Positions 34,369 through 46,013 of a stretch of DNA of 64,000 nt are shown here, piece by piece (position 1 is the stretch's first letter; every line of letters starts with the position of its first letter). The notes under the pieces were generated by a model. The model ran no database searches, was not told where the DNA came from, and saw nothing but the letters and a program-made list of their open reading frames with translations. The stretch lies in assembly GCF_949628265.1 (NCBI RefSeq), contig NC_088787.1, forward strand, positions 1,664,501 through 1,728,500, given 5' to 3'. Position numbers and translations under genes: made by a program. Source of the stretch: Cloeon dipterum (taxonomy: Eukaryota; Arthropoda; Insecta; Ephemeroptera; Baetidae).

Positions 34369-36611
34369 CTAGAAAATTGTATCATTGATAAACACATCCA
34401 AATCCGCATTCATATTCGGTATGTTTTGTATAAATTGAACTTCTAGTTCGTTCAAATACTGATCAGATTTTGGCATCAATTTCCAAAAGTGGTTTGAAGC
34501 TTCCAGATGACGAATCAGCGAACTGTCGTCCTTGTCGCTGTAAAAGCACCCTGGGGCAGGGCAAACGAAAACTTGATCGACGCATTTTCCGTCAGCTCCG
34601 ATCTCAAAATGGTAATTTTTGTAGTGGAGACTGTGTTTGGGAAACTGTTGTGAACAGTCATCACAGTAAAGGCCACACCTCAAATGATGACGATACATTT
34701 CATTTCCTCTCGCTATGATACTCTCAGAGCACAAGGAACATTTGAGAAGTATCAAATTCTCAGAGTTTGGATGGTGCGTCTGAGAGTGCTGATCCATCGT
34801 CTCATACATTTTCAGGTGCACCTGACAGATGTTGCACTCGCGTCTTTTGTACACGAATCCCAAGACAGCGCCAGGATTCACCCCATCCAGGTCTGAATAA
34901 TGGAGATTATTAGAATTCTTAGAAAATAGAATTTGTTTCACATACCATAGTTGATTCTCAGTGAGTGAATGAAGAATCTGAACTTTTCGGACATTGTCCA
35001 CTCGTGGCAGTTGAGCACATCAGCCATATTTTCAACCGTCAACCTGTGGACAAAAGAGCTAAATGTCTTCCAAGAGAAATAAGAGAATCTTATACTTGGT
35101 CTTCTCAGCGCAGCCTGTGCAAATCCAAATCGGTTTTCCATCAAATACATTGTTGTTGGATACTTCGACTGTGTCTGATATGAAGACCAGAGCGTCGCAA
35201 AACTCGCAGTTTGTTTGCACACATCGTAGCGGTATAGTTCCTAAAGTTTGTGTTAGTAATGATTTTAATTGTGTCATAATCAGATTTAAGAAGGATTACA
35301 CGTTAGCTGAAAATTAGGAAAATAATAATCATTCAAAGACCAAATACGAATCGTACCTTGTGGAGTGTAGGATGGGCAGACGCCGTTCGTTTGTTCTCTC
35401 TGTATCACTTTTAAAGCATCTTCTACGCGGAGAAAAAAACATGCATCCCAATTTTAGAACATTTAATTAATACAACATATATATCCATATTTAAATTAAG
35501 ACTGAGCATATTAGTAATATAAAATAAAAAAGGGAAATTTACCAATGAGAGGAATCCATAAGTGGTCAGAACCATTTAAATGAAGCAAAAGTTTTTCATC
35601 TGTCGTACAAAATCTTCGGCAGTCTTTGATGGGGCACGAAAAAGATTGTTGAATGATTTTCCCGTCAGCGTCTAATATACGAAGCCATTGTGAGTTCTGC
35701 TCTGCATGGCGTATTTCCTTGTGCGCTTGACATTGTCTTTCATGCTCCTCTAATACAAATTGATTTAATACAAGTTGTCCGTTTGGAGCTATTGCTATTT
35801 CTCCTTGAATAAATCGTTCACAGCAGTTGTGGCAGTAAAGGAAGAAAATTGATCCGTGGAATTTTTGGATGTGATCATACTCCGACTCCAACAGGGGAAT
35901 GTGCATTGGAGGTTTGCAAAATTTGCATATTTTCTTTCTATGCAAAAAGCCAATGATTGGATCAAGAGGGGAAGCTGTCAAAGAAAATTTGTTTTAATCA
36001 GATCAAACTGTTTGGTAGTGAATTACCTCGACAAAAGGTGTAAGTTGCGATTCTTGCTCTAAATTCAGGGGATTTGCTCCAAATTTGGGAATTCATCTTC
36101 GCAAGAAAGTTGTTCACCGTGAGCCTAATGAGAATTTATTTTTATAATCATAATTAAGATAAGTGTTAAATATTTTACATTGTAAACTCAGCGCAAACAA
36201 TGCATATTGGCTCAACGTGTTGTGGAATTAATGGCTTGTTCTTGAGCAATGTCACTTTGATTGAAGCGTGAGTTGGTACTCTGATCTCACAAAACGAACA
36301 CACAACTGATTCTTCAAGATTTTCAGAATTTGATTGTGATTTCACGCTGAAACCATCTAGAAAAGATAAATATTTTCAAAACCATAATAAATACAGTATT
36401 TCTCTGTTGTATATACACACGGGAATCAAATTTTAAATGATTTCTGTATATTTATTTACCTTCTTTAACGCTCTCGTTCATTCCTTCGATCGTTCCGAAT
36501 TCCAACAACTCACGTAGAATGGCGTTGCTTGGTTCTAAAAGAAAAGCAAACAAAAGTAGACTGAAGCTCAAAATTAAAAAAAAAATATTATATACCAGTT
36601 TGAGGATTCAT
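34369..36611 (-). CDS. ZAD-like/C2H2 protein F with two repeated modules (543 aa)
   Basis: Nine exons: 36611-36596, 36534-36460, 36356-36179, 36124-36027, 35974-35543, 35422-35357, 35240-35096, 35043-34946 and 34892-34369; the sum is exactly 544 codons. Module 1 has a ZAD-like domain (CSFCEIRV...CIVCAEF, then LTVNNFLAKMNSQIW) and a C2H2-type block (IIGFLHRKKICKFC, CHNCCERF, SCPIKDC...LLLHLNGSDHLW). Module 2 repeats this (CEFCDALVF...CTGCAEKTKLTVENMADVL, then AVLGFVYKRRECNIC, CPAPGCFYSDKD, LIRHLEASNHFW). Exon phases also repeat (1-2, 2-1, 1-). The protein is thus an internal duplication. Zinc binding is expected from the cysteine/histidine spacing; a DNA- or protein-binding nuclear role is inferred. 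The paralogues are E and G. Confidence 0.86.
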
Positions 36612-36629
36612 TCTTGCAAATCTGAATGA

Positions 36630-36890
36630 GGATAATCAGGCTCTGGAAACGATCAGCCGCGGAGTAAATCGTGAAACGATAGGATCTGCCAGAAAATGAT
36701 TTCGCAAGCGCTGGGAAGAGCTTCCACCTCCACGCACTATCACGGCTGCTAAGCGAATGGACTCAATACGTTCAGCAAAGAGGATATGAAATAAACAGCT
36801 GTTTCCCTCCTGAACCTTCTCCTCTGCCACCTTCAGGCGAGTGTATGAAGGTCGGGCGTAAAGTGAACAGCTGCGAAGTGTCAGCTGCTT
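36630..36890 (-). promoter_or_regulatory. Conserved upstream module of ZAD-like gene F
   Basis: Contains AACAGCTGTTTCCC and CTCTGCCACCTTCAGGCGAG in the same order as in E and G, ending about 20 nt before the ATG. Confidence 0.45.
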
Positions 36891-36899
36891 ATCCAAAAA

Positions 36900-37640
36900 C
36901 TTTTACTAACAATAAGTATAGGACTGGCGTACACCGACATATTTACAGGCGGGAATATTTAAAAGGGACTCGTCCAATGACTTAATGTGACGTTTTTCTG
37001 GCAGTCTCTGACGTCATTGGAGAAAGGGCTAAAATGTGCCTGGCTGTAAATATTTCGATCTCCACCAGGCGTAGTTATACCGTCCTTAATAGATATCTGT
37101 ACAAAATTAATACTAGCGGTAATTATAGGAATAAAAACGCATATTTTTTTTAAAGCATGCAAACAGTCTGTTTTATTTTTAATTGTGTGCTGATGCTGAA
37201 GAAATACAAGGCTTTTTTAATCTGCAGCGAGCATTTCCGTCTGCTCGCGACACAGTTATCTATCTCTCTCGTGACGCACCAAGAAGAGAAAAAGCATGCG
37301 ATAGGCCAGCTGATTTCGTTATTCTATAAGAGCTATTTATCTTAAAGCATGGGTAATAATTTGTCTATTTTATTTTATGAAAATGATCGGAAATTCATGG
37401 TTTTGACTTCAATCACAGTCAATGGTAACCAATATAACTGCAAAGCCCCTAGTCCTTTTTTAGAGAAGGTGAAGGGATTGACTGCGCGTTCGACTTGACA
37501 GATGAGCTTCTGGTCTTTATCGCGACTCCAGAATCTAATAAGCAGGTGGTTTCTTGAGGTAGCTTTCAACCCGATTGAAGGTTGCTAGCAAATAACTTCT
37601 CACTCGGAGGCACAAGAACAAAATGATGAAAAGCAGAATC
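36900..37640. other. Intergenic region
   Basis: A short inverted repeat (CCAATGAC...TGACGTCATTGG, about 36973-37020) contains a CRE-like TGACGTCA. No coding model was supported; small frames here lack motifs. Confidence 0.4.
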
Positions 37641-37647
37641 CAAACTT

Positions 37648-39101
37648 TTAGTCCAGAACAGATTTACAATCCGATTCTTTCGTCTCACACTGCTTCGTCT
37701 TCAACGTCTGATTTTGAAGGGGATTGTCTGGAAACTTCAGGGATATTTGAAAGGAAAAATAACCAGTCCTCGCGGTTTCTGCGCAAACGATGCACAACTA
37801 TTGTTTATTGCACTTTTATTTAGGTAATAACAAGAGAAGTGCACTAATTGATCTGAAAATTTAAATGTTTCCTTCCCTCGAACGGGAGTTTTCGGATCAA
37901 CTAGTGCGCTTCCCTTGTCCTAAATTATATTACCTGTCATTTCCAAAGAGAAAACGTTCATTCTGACCAGTCTGAAGCTTGTTCTGTTTTCAGTATTTCT
38001 AGTAAGCAGCCATAATTGATCGTTGAGGTCCAGGCAAAACTTCGGCTCCGATTCGTTAAGTTCTCCCTGGATCAAATAAAAAAAACTGTAATAAGTCATT
38101 GACAATTTCAGGACTTGAAATTTACCAAATAGTAGAATTCCTCCTCAAATGGCAAGCTAGTATTCCATGTTCGAATGAGTGTCTTATTCAAAACGTCGAA
38201 GTAAAACATGTTCTTGCTGTCCATAGCAATATTGAAGGAACCTGATGTCTTGTTGCCAACGTGAAAAGGAGCCACAGATCCGGCTTTTCCATCCCTGAGA
38301 TCGAAAACTAGAATGGCATACACTCCTGATTTCCATCTCGAGCTGAATAAAAGATATTTCGTGTCTATTGCAGATGAGATAGCTATACTGTCGAAGTTCT
38401 CGTCCATTACTATATATGTATTTCTTGAAATTCTCGTCCTTAGGCTGAACACGATCACAGTTCCGTAGTAATGCTCCGAAATGTAGGCAAAAGTATCGGT
38501 CATCCTTTCGTCCACGACCATGTCGAATAAACTTAGTTCGTGATAATCATAAGACAAAATTTCTTTGGGAAAATCGTAAACAAGCTTTATAGAATCGTTA
38601 TTTTTGAGGTCGAAAATCCAGAGCTTGGCTGGACAAATTTTGCTTCCGAAATCTACAGCCCAGAGGCTGCCGACGCTATCCACTTGCATGGCTTTTACCC
38701 ACTGGATCTTGCTGCAACTCCCTTTTTCCTTGAAAATGAAACAAGGTTTTTTAAATGTTAAAATTAACATTGAGAACATTACGCACTTGCAATTCCTTCG
38801 AAGGAAACGGATTTAGTTTTGGAAAATATTTCTTTGAGCTGTCAATTGGCAGCCAGGCCAGGGTCCAAGGAACTCCTCCAGAACTCGTGGAAAATCTGAG
38901 AAAGATCCTATTTTCAAATATCACTAGGTCATCCGGAATCACGTTTTCAGGCTTGTAGTCTCCGTCCTGAAGGGCCCTTTGCCTGGCCTCCTCTGAAGGC
39001 CACTCGTAGTCAAACTCACCCCAATCGTATACACGTTTGACAACGATTGCAGCCACGGAAAGGCCAAAGAAAAGTGTCAGAAGAAGAAAATCGAACTTCA
39101 T
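37648..39101 (-). CDS. Yellow/MRJP-family secreted protein (393 aa)
   Basis: Exons are 39101-38787, 38728-38126, 38066-37934 and 37778-37648, with phases 0,0,1. The signal peptide is MKFDFLLLTLFFGLSVAA. The MRJP features are VKRVYDWGEFDYEWPSEE, NPFPSKELQ, EKGSCSKIQ, GSLWAVDFGSKICPAKLW, DTFAYISEHYYGTVIVFSL, and DLNDQLWLLTRN. No membrane helix follows the domain; the last exon encodes a 43-residue Lys/Thr-rich end with two cysteines. The last exon is the least certain part because its sequence is not shared with paralogues. Family members are secreted and include pigmentation proteins and amine-binding salivary proteins, so ligand binding is possible. Intron 3 contains a strong hairpin. Confidence 0.78.
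37830..37918. ncRNA. Intronic hairpin, possible small-RNA precursor or tiny foldback repeat
   Basis: Arms 37830-37859 and 37889-37918 are reverse complements at 26 of 30 positions; two of the four differences become G-U pairs in the minus-strand RNA. The loop is about 29 nt. It lies in intron 3 of the yellow gene at 37648-39101. Stem length fits a pre-miRNA, but no seed family was recognised. Confidence 0.3.
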
Positions 39102-40025
39102 TTTAAATGCAAATCTGACTGTATAGCTTATGAAGTTTTGCAGACGGTAGTCTAGAAACGCACTGAGTTAAAGTAACCAACGAGACAGAATGTGTTGGTG
39201 GTAGAATTTATTGACCTATTTGTTTTGTTTGTGCCTTGGATCTTGTTTAGTTACAGACATCAATAAGTATATAATATGAAAATATATAGATTTAAATTAA
39301 ATATTGACAGGAAGGAAAATACAGAACTGCAAAAATTTTAACGAAGTAAACGTTTAGCCAATTTAGTACTTATAAAGCCTGGATAGTGGATGATAGTCAA
39401 AATGATGGGCAAAAAATAAGCTTTGCTTCTGCGCTCGTTGAATGTTCCAATTTAATTTCAACGTGAGAAGAAGTGGCTATGCAATTTTACAAACAATCAT
39501 GTTGCGCAGGTTGCGTTAATATTTCTTCAGGCTAAAAGCATGTTTTAACTATTAATCAGTGCCCATTTAAATACGCGCCCATCAATTTTTAAAACGTGAA
39601 ATTAGGTCAATCAATGTTTTCCCATGCGACGTATCGATAGTATCGAGATGCCTAAATACATTAAGAAATAAAGTTCTTCTTTCTTTGCTTAAAGGCATAA
39701 ATCTAACAAATACATATATACGGACTGCAATCAACTGAAATAAAAAACTCGGCAAGTGAAATATTTTTTAATAAATTTCAGCAGGAGTTAGACATTTTAT
39801 TGCAAAATAAAACTTCAACTGAAAAAATCCGTAAATGGTATCACTACAAGCTTGAATTTTAGTATTATTTGCAAGACTATAGATGCAAAAATTCAGACGA
39901 TTTTCATGATGAATATTTTCTTTTAAAAGTTAAACAATCAGGCTTATGTTGCTCGTGATACAAATCCTGCCATTATTCAACCACAAAATATCCAAGACCA
40001 AAACCTTGTAATCTTACACAAGGAT
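39102..40025. other. Intergenic region between a yellow gene and a yellow pseudogene
   Basis: AT-rich. The stretch near 39930-39960 (GTTAAACAATCAGG) resembles the 3' flanks of the tandem yellow genes at 48-55 kb, so it is the old 3' flank of the pseudogene. Confidence 0.45.
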
Positions 40026-40530
40026 TCAATAATCATTTTCATCTTTATTACTAACATCAAATTTTTGAACAGGTCCAGATGTAAGGAGTTTGAATCCTCC
40101 ATCGAATCTCATCAGCAACCACACTTTCCTGTCGTAGTCAGTTGTGAATCTTGAGTAATATCGCTCATTGTCAGCCAATTGTTGGTTTTCGTCCTTAAAA
40201 AGAACAAATTAAAATAGCACACTGACGCTAATTTTCTTTAATTTTTTGGGAAAATTAAACTTACTTGATAAATCGGTTCCTCTTTGAAAGAGTAGAACGA
40301 GTGCCATGTCTATCGAAAATGTGGATAATCCAAATCTTGGAAGGACACGATTTCCATTTTTTATCGACTACCCAGAGCTGGTCGTCGTGCTCCGCTAAGG
40401 CATTGGCATTTTGAATGTCGCCGCAGTTTCCTTCTACCTAAACTTTTGATTAATAAGCATTTAATAAAATTTAAGACGCACGACTCACATGGAAATCTAA
40501 GGACGGGAATGCCAAAAGTAGTATTTAGTA
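40026..40530 (-). pseudogene. Yellow/MRJP pseudogene remnant with most of exon 2 deleted
   Basis: The end of exon 1 (LLLAFPSLDFH plus a GTGAGTCG donor) lies near 40490-40525. The beginning of exon 2 (VEGNCGDIQNANALAEHDDQ, then LWVVDKKWKSC and KIWII) joins directly to its end (TWHSFYSFKEEPIYQ), so the central part is missing and the frame is shifted. Exon 3 (40193-40026) is intact and reads RYYSRFTTDYDRKVWLLMRF to a TGA. It is closest to the short yellow genes at 48.8-55.1 kb, from which it is now separated by the 41-48 kb block. Confidence 0.7.
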
Positions 40531-40969
40531 AATACATAAGTATTCGGCTTCTATGTGCTATGTAACCAGCTGGATTTCCAAAGAGATTTTTTTAACCTCA
40601 TCCTTGCACATGTTTTGGCCGAGTGTCTCTGTTTTTATATCTCGGTTAGATTGGATTTGATTTCAAACACAGATTAATTATCTGCTCTGAAGGTAGCCGC
40701 ATTTATTGAACAATTTTTTCACAATAAAATTTCCCAAAAACTTATTCCCACACCTATTATTCTGATCATCGAGAACCTCCGAAACGTCATCTTGAACCTG
40801 CAACGATAGAAGATATAACCAACATTTTGAATTACTTATCTTGAAGGGAGCGATAGACAAATTCTTAAAATTACCATTAATGTAAATTTTGTATAGCAAA
40901 ACTAAATACAATCGCAGAGAAAATGATAGATTTAATTCTCTCCTGCCAAAAGATATCGGATTAGCAGCT

Positions 40970-41220
40970 TACAGCTGTTCGATCACTCCACGCCCGACCT
41001 TCCTAAACTCGCCTGAAGGTGGCAGAGGAGAAGGTTCAGGAGGGAAACAGCTGTGTTTTCTTTTACCCTGTTTAACTGCACGTATTGAGTCCATTCGCTT
41101 TGCAACCGTGAGAGTGAGTGGAAGTTCTTTCCGCAGCCCTTGCGAAATAATTTGCTGGCTGATCCGATCGTTTCCCGATTAACCTCGCAGCTGAACATTT
41201 CCGGAGTCTAATTGATCCTT
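40970..41220 (+). promoter_or_regulatory. Conserved upstream module of ZAD-like gene G
   Basis: Reverse-orientation counterpart of the modules before E and F: CTCGCCTGAAGGTGGCAGAG, then GGGAAACAGCTGTG, then a GATC-rich stretch, ending 16 nt before the ATG. Confidence 0.45.
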
Positions 41221-41235
41221 TTTAGATTGGCAAAT

Positions 41236-43290
41236 ATGAATCCTCAACCGGGTACAGCAACTTTTGAATTTGTAACTTCGGTGTTTCATAATTTCTTTGC
41301 TCTTTTTTAGGGCCAAGCTACGCACCTTCTCAGTCGTTGGGAACTAGTTCGATTGCAGGAAATTGTGGTAATGAAACCAAAAATCATTTGAAATTTTAGC
41401 CATGTGATTTTGCAACGATCTAATAATTTATTTTGTATTTTGAATTATTTAGCTCCATACTATTTTGAAGACGAAGAAGTTGAGTGTTGGTTTTGTGAGA
41501 CCAGAGTTTCAACTGATGCTACAATCCAAGTGACATTACTCAAGAATAAGGAATTAATTCCACCACAAGCTGAGCGAATATGCTTTGCTTGCGCTGAGTT
41601 TACAAAGTAAAATAACAAACACTTATCTTAATTACGATTCTATAAACATATTCAAAATAGGCTCACGGTGAAAAACTTTGTTGCGAAGATGAAATGCCAC
41701 GATTGGAAGAAATCACCTGAATTTAGAGCTAAAATTGCTACTCTAACCTTTGGACGAGGTAATTCACTTAAAACCAACAGTTTGATCTGATTAAAACAAA
41801 TTTTCTTTGACAGCTTCCCCTCCCGATACAATCATTGGTTTTTTGCATAGAGAGAAAATATGCAAATTTTGCGTACCTCCAAGTCACATTCCCCTGATGA
41901 AGACGGAGCAAGATCACATCCAAACATTCCACGAATCAATTTCCTTCATATTCTGCCACAGATGCTGTGAACGGTTCATTCGAGGAAAGTCGAGATCAAA
42001 CGGTCAACCTGTATTCAATCCAATTGAATTAGTGAATCATGAATCACGTTGTATAGCATTCAATAATATACGCCTGGCAATGAACGAGTGGCCAAAGTAT
42101 CGTTTATTTGACGCTGACGGGAAAATCAGTCAACAATCTTTTTTGTGCCCCATCAAAGACTGCCGCAAATTTTGTCTGACTGATGAAAAACTGTTGCTTC
42201 ATTTTAATGACTCTGACCACTTCTGGATTCCTTTCAAAGGTAAATTCTCCATATTTCTAACTTAATATTTCGATACGTTTTAATTGGAAATATTTTTTTT
42301 CTCTGCACATAGAAGACACTAGATGGGTGTTTCCAACAGCACAAGACGTCTGCCCATTCTACGCTCCACAAGGTACATTTCGTTTGTGGATTTTCCTAAA
42401 TATTAGCTGACCTACATTCCTTTAAAATTAACACACATTTCTTCAGGTTATATTTCGCAACAATTTGTGCTAACAAACTGCGAGTTTTGCGACGCTCTGG
42501 TGTTGATGTCAGACACAATCGAAGTGTCCAACCCGAAAGAATTCGAGGGAAACCCGATTTTCATATGCACACTTTGCGCTGATAAGACCAAGTAGAAGAT
42601 CTCTATTATTTCTCTTGAAGCCATTGATCTATTTTTTCACAGATTGACGGTTGAAAACATGGCTGATAAGCTCAACTGCCGAGGGTGGACAATATCTGAA
42701 AAGGTCAGATTCTTCATTCACTCACTGAGAATCGACTATGGTATGTGAAACGAATTCTATTTTCTAAGAATGCTAAATATCTCCATTATTCAGACCTGGA
42801 TGGGGTGAATCCTGGCGCCGTCTTGGGATTCGTGTACAAAAGACGCAAATGCAACATCTGTCAGATGCACCTGACACTACATGAGACGGTGGAACAGCAC
42901 TCTCAGAAACATCACTTGAGCGATGAGAAAATGATATTTGTCGTATGTCCCAAAGGCTGTGAGATGATCATACAGACAGGGAATGACCTGATTGTACATA
43001 ATGCGACGTGCGGCTTTTATTGTGAGTCCTGTCGCCAATATTTTCCCAAAGACAGTCTCCACCACAAAGACCACTATTGTCAGATGATAAACGCTGACGG
43101 AAAATATATCGATCAAGTCTTTGCTTGCCCAGCCCCAGGGTGCTTTTTCAAGTGCAAGGAGGAAAATTTGCTGCTTGATCATCTGCAAAAGTCCAAATAC
43201 TTTTGGAAATTGATGCCGAAATCTGATCAGTATGTGAACACACAAGAATTTCAATCTCTACCACATATATCGATTCTAAATTATTTGTGA
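41236..43290 (+). CDS. ZAD-like/C2H2 protein G with two repeated modules (516 aa)
   Basis: Exons are 41236-41251, 41311-41367, 41453-41606, 41661-41758, 41814-42239, 42313-42372, 42447-42591, 42643-42740 and 42794-43290, giving exactly 517 codons. Architecture equals that of gene F: ZAD-like CWFCETRV...CFACAEFTK, C2H2 block IIGFLHREKICKFC..SFLCPIKDC, ZAD-like CEFCDALVL...CTLCADKTK, and C2H2 block AVLGFVYKRRKCNIC..FACPAPGC. The first exon (MNPQPG) is 16 nt, as in E and F. The gene is on the opposite strand from E and F. Predicted to be a zinc-binding nuclear protein; no substrate or target can be named. Confidence 0.86.
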
Positions 43291-43299
43291 ATTTGCATG

Positions 43300-44142
43300 T
43301 GTATCAAACACTTCAATTTCTAGGACATGCAATGACTCTCACTGCAAATTTCTGTAGCATTGTCCTAGGATTGTCTTAGAATCGTTTACCACCAAGCAAT
43401 TTTAGAAGATAATTTTTTTACTAGATATACAACCATCGATCGACTCTCTTAAGAATCGTCTTACCAAACAAGTAAAATCACAACTTAAAGTTTTCATTGC
43501 CGTTCGTGAATGACTAAACAGGTTCAATAAAATTAAGGTTCTTTAGTAAAAATGAGTTTATTTTTATAACAAATACCAAATGCAGAAATTTTGTGCTTAA
43601 AATTTTGAATCTATAGTAGCCATTTGGAATTAAATCACAAAAAAATGATCTCGTTTTTTCTCGAAACGAAGAGGCGCGTTCATGGTTCATATATATCGGG
43701 AGTTTCCTCGCTTTTCCAAACGAACAAAAGCAGACTTTCCGTTATTTCATTGAAATCTAATTTTAATAAAACCTAAATAAAGAGATTTTTAAGTATTTAT
43801 TGTCAGTCAAAATTTAATACGTGTTTTTTTAACTCTCCCGGGGACACTACGAGGACGGAGAGGAATAAAAAATTATGTTTAAGACATTTTAAATGTTGTG
43901 GACTTTGTTCTGTTTGAATGTTTGTCTGAGTAAATATTTGGGATATTATCAAAGTTGACAAAAACCTGGAAAGGAATTTATCTGTATAAAGCAGGGATTC
44001 CCGATCGGTTAAAGATTTGGTGAATGCTAGGAGATTTTTTACTCATATGTGCACCTGGAGCCTTATATAGTAACTAGGAGTCATTCCAGGCAGCAGTTAA
44101 CGTATTCCTTTTCAAAATAAGATTTTGATCTGTATAATCGCG
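43300..44142. other. 3' flank of gene G and intergenic region
   Basis: The first 120 nt resemble 3' flanks of genes E and F. The rest is AT-rich with no supported feature. Confidence 0.45.
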
Positions 44143-45402
44143 ATGGACTCTGGCGCACGAAGAAACGCGTTTGTTTACTCGACATCCAACTTGCTAAGGT
44201 AGAAAACTCTACTTCTCTTAAACAAATTTAATTTATTTATGAATTATAAAGAGGTCCAGCTCCACAAAATCCAAGCTGCTGGCCAAATCATGAAGTTCAA
44301 GGTGAGATATAAATCATTTTCAGCTTTTAAATTATTAAATTTCGTATTTCCCAGACCCTCCTAGTTCCCTATTTCGATTCCAGGGCCAAGTGTCTCAAAA
44401 TCAATTTACTCAGGGTTTTTTTCAAGGTGGGTCTTCTAAATATCTTTAAGAATTTCAGCTTTTAAAACCTCTCGTTTTTAGCCGCACCTGGAATGTTGTT
44501 TATTCCTCGCTTTCCAATTGTTCCGCAGCCTGTTATTTTCTGCAGTAGGTAGAAATATTTGCTCCTCTTTTGAAAAATTAAAAGTTTACGTCTTTCAGCT
44601 TCTAAACAAATTCTTCTCGAGCTCTGCCTGCCTGTCGGACCTTTAGTCACACAGGCTAAAGAGACAAATATTTTAGGAATTGATAAAAACCATCTAGTAA
44701 ATGAGAATATTGACGAAAACAACAATTCTTCCGCCTCATTTTGCTCGTGGTGCAAATTGGCATTCGGGGCTCTCCGAAGGGCGAAAGTTTGCCTCAAGAA
44801 AGAAGCAGCGGAAATTTGTCAGTTGTGCCAGATGAGAACGAGGTAATTATTTTAAAAATATTCTGATTAAACCGTTCTGACCTGAAATTAACTTCCAGTG
44901 TAACAAGATCGAATATTCTTAGCGTCATCGGAAGCGATCCACGAGCTCAAAATTACGTGGCAGCGAATATTCTCGGGCAGTTCACAAGTATAATAATTCT
45001 CTTAAACCAAAAATTCTTCAATTAACTCCTTATTTAGGGAATGACGAGATTCTCGGATACCTGAAAGACGTGATCAAGTGCAGACTTTGCTGGAAAGAAA
45101 TTCCCAAGAGAGACATGGCCAGCCATTTAATCGAAGTTCACGAGTGGGAAACCTTTAGCATGTGTGCCCAGAATTGTAGCGAGTACATCAGATGTGAGGA
45201 AATGAAGTCTCACTATGCTGCTTGCCGAATCAAGTGCGAAATCTGTGCCGCGGATTCCATGCAGCCATTTTTCACCGACCACGTCCTCGACACTCACAGA
45301 GAACACGTGATTTGCAGCAGCGTCGATTGCCTCAGGGTTTTCACCGATTTGAAAGTCATGTTCGATCATTTTACTCAGGATCATCTTTGGAAAAAGTTTT
45401 AG
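44143..45402 (+). CDS. Single-module ZAD-like/C2H2 protein H (312 aa)
   Basis: Seven exons: 44143-44198, 44252-44301, 44355-44426, 44482-44544, 44599-44842, 44899-44987 and 45038-45402, totalling 313 codons. Four short Pro/Gln-rich exons precede one ZAD-like domain (CSWCKLAF...CQLCQMRTR) and one C2H2 block (EILGYLKDVIKCRLC, H-x4-H, CAQNCSEYI, CEICAAD..DHVLDTH, CSSVDCLRVF..HFTQDHLW). The order matches one module of F and G, including the ILGYL lead-in and the final HLW. It could represent the ancestral single-module form. The exon 4 donor (TGCA/GTAGGT) was chosen because it alone preserves phase. Confidence 0.75.
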
Positions 45403-46013
45403 TCCCCTGGAGAGATGAATTAGTTCGTCTGATTCTATAACTGAGAGATTTGTAGGGTTAAAATAGAGTTAAATTCATTAGTTTTAAGTTCTGAATTGTT
45501 TCGCTAACAAATTTTGTATAAAAATGTAAATGTTTCAAAATCAGTGCAATATAATGTCTAGGATAACTTGTTTCCACGGTAAAAAATGTTTCTAAAATTG
45601 TATATAAATCAGAAGAAAGATTATAAAGCTTACTTTATGCGTCCCTAACGAATGAATTTTTATTTTAATTTAATCCTTTCCTTGACCAAATTGGAAAATT
45701 TTAATCAACGGATGACGAATTAAATGTTTTTGATTGTTTGTAGCACAGCGAATGAACCAACAAGCGGAGAATTAGTTAAAAAACAAATTTATAATAGGTT
45801 ATGATAATATTTATATAAAATTTCCAAGTTGACTCAGAGGTAACAAATATAAACAATATTAAAATTGAAGATCCAAATAATAAGTTATAAAATAATATTG
45901 TATTCAACTAATAATTTTTGTCAATACGAACATGCGTATTCATAAACAGCATGCATATACACAAATATTAGCTACTGATCGGCTCGATTTGCGACATTAC
46001 CTATTATTCCATC
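45403..46013. other. Intergenic region
   Basis: AT-rich. The last 80 nt (AACATGCGTATTCATAAACA...CCTATTATTCC) resemble the 5' flanks of LRR-like genes B and C and probably hold the promoter of gene D. Confidence 0.45.

Noticed and set aside
42877..43254. 125-codon minus-strand frame
   Set aside because: Antisense shadow of the last exon of zinc gene G.
44462..44797. 111-codon minus-strand frame
   Set aside because: Antisense to exons 4-5 of gene H, whose plus-strand model has matched splice phases and a ZAD-like CxxC pattern.
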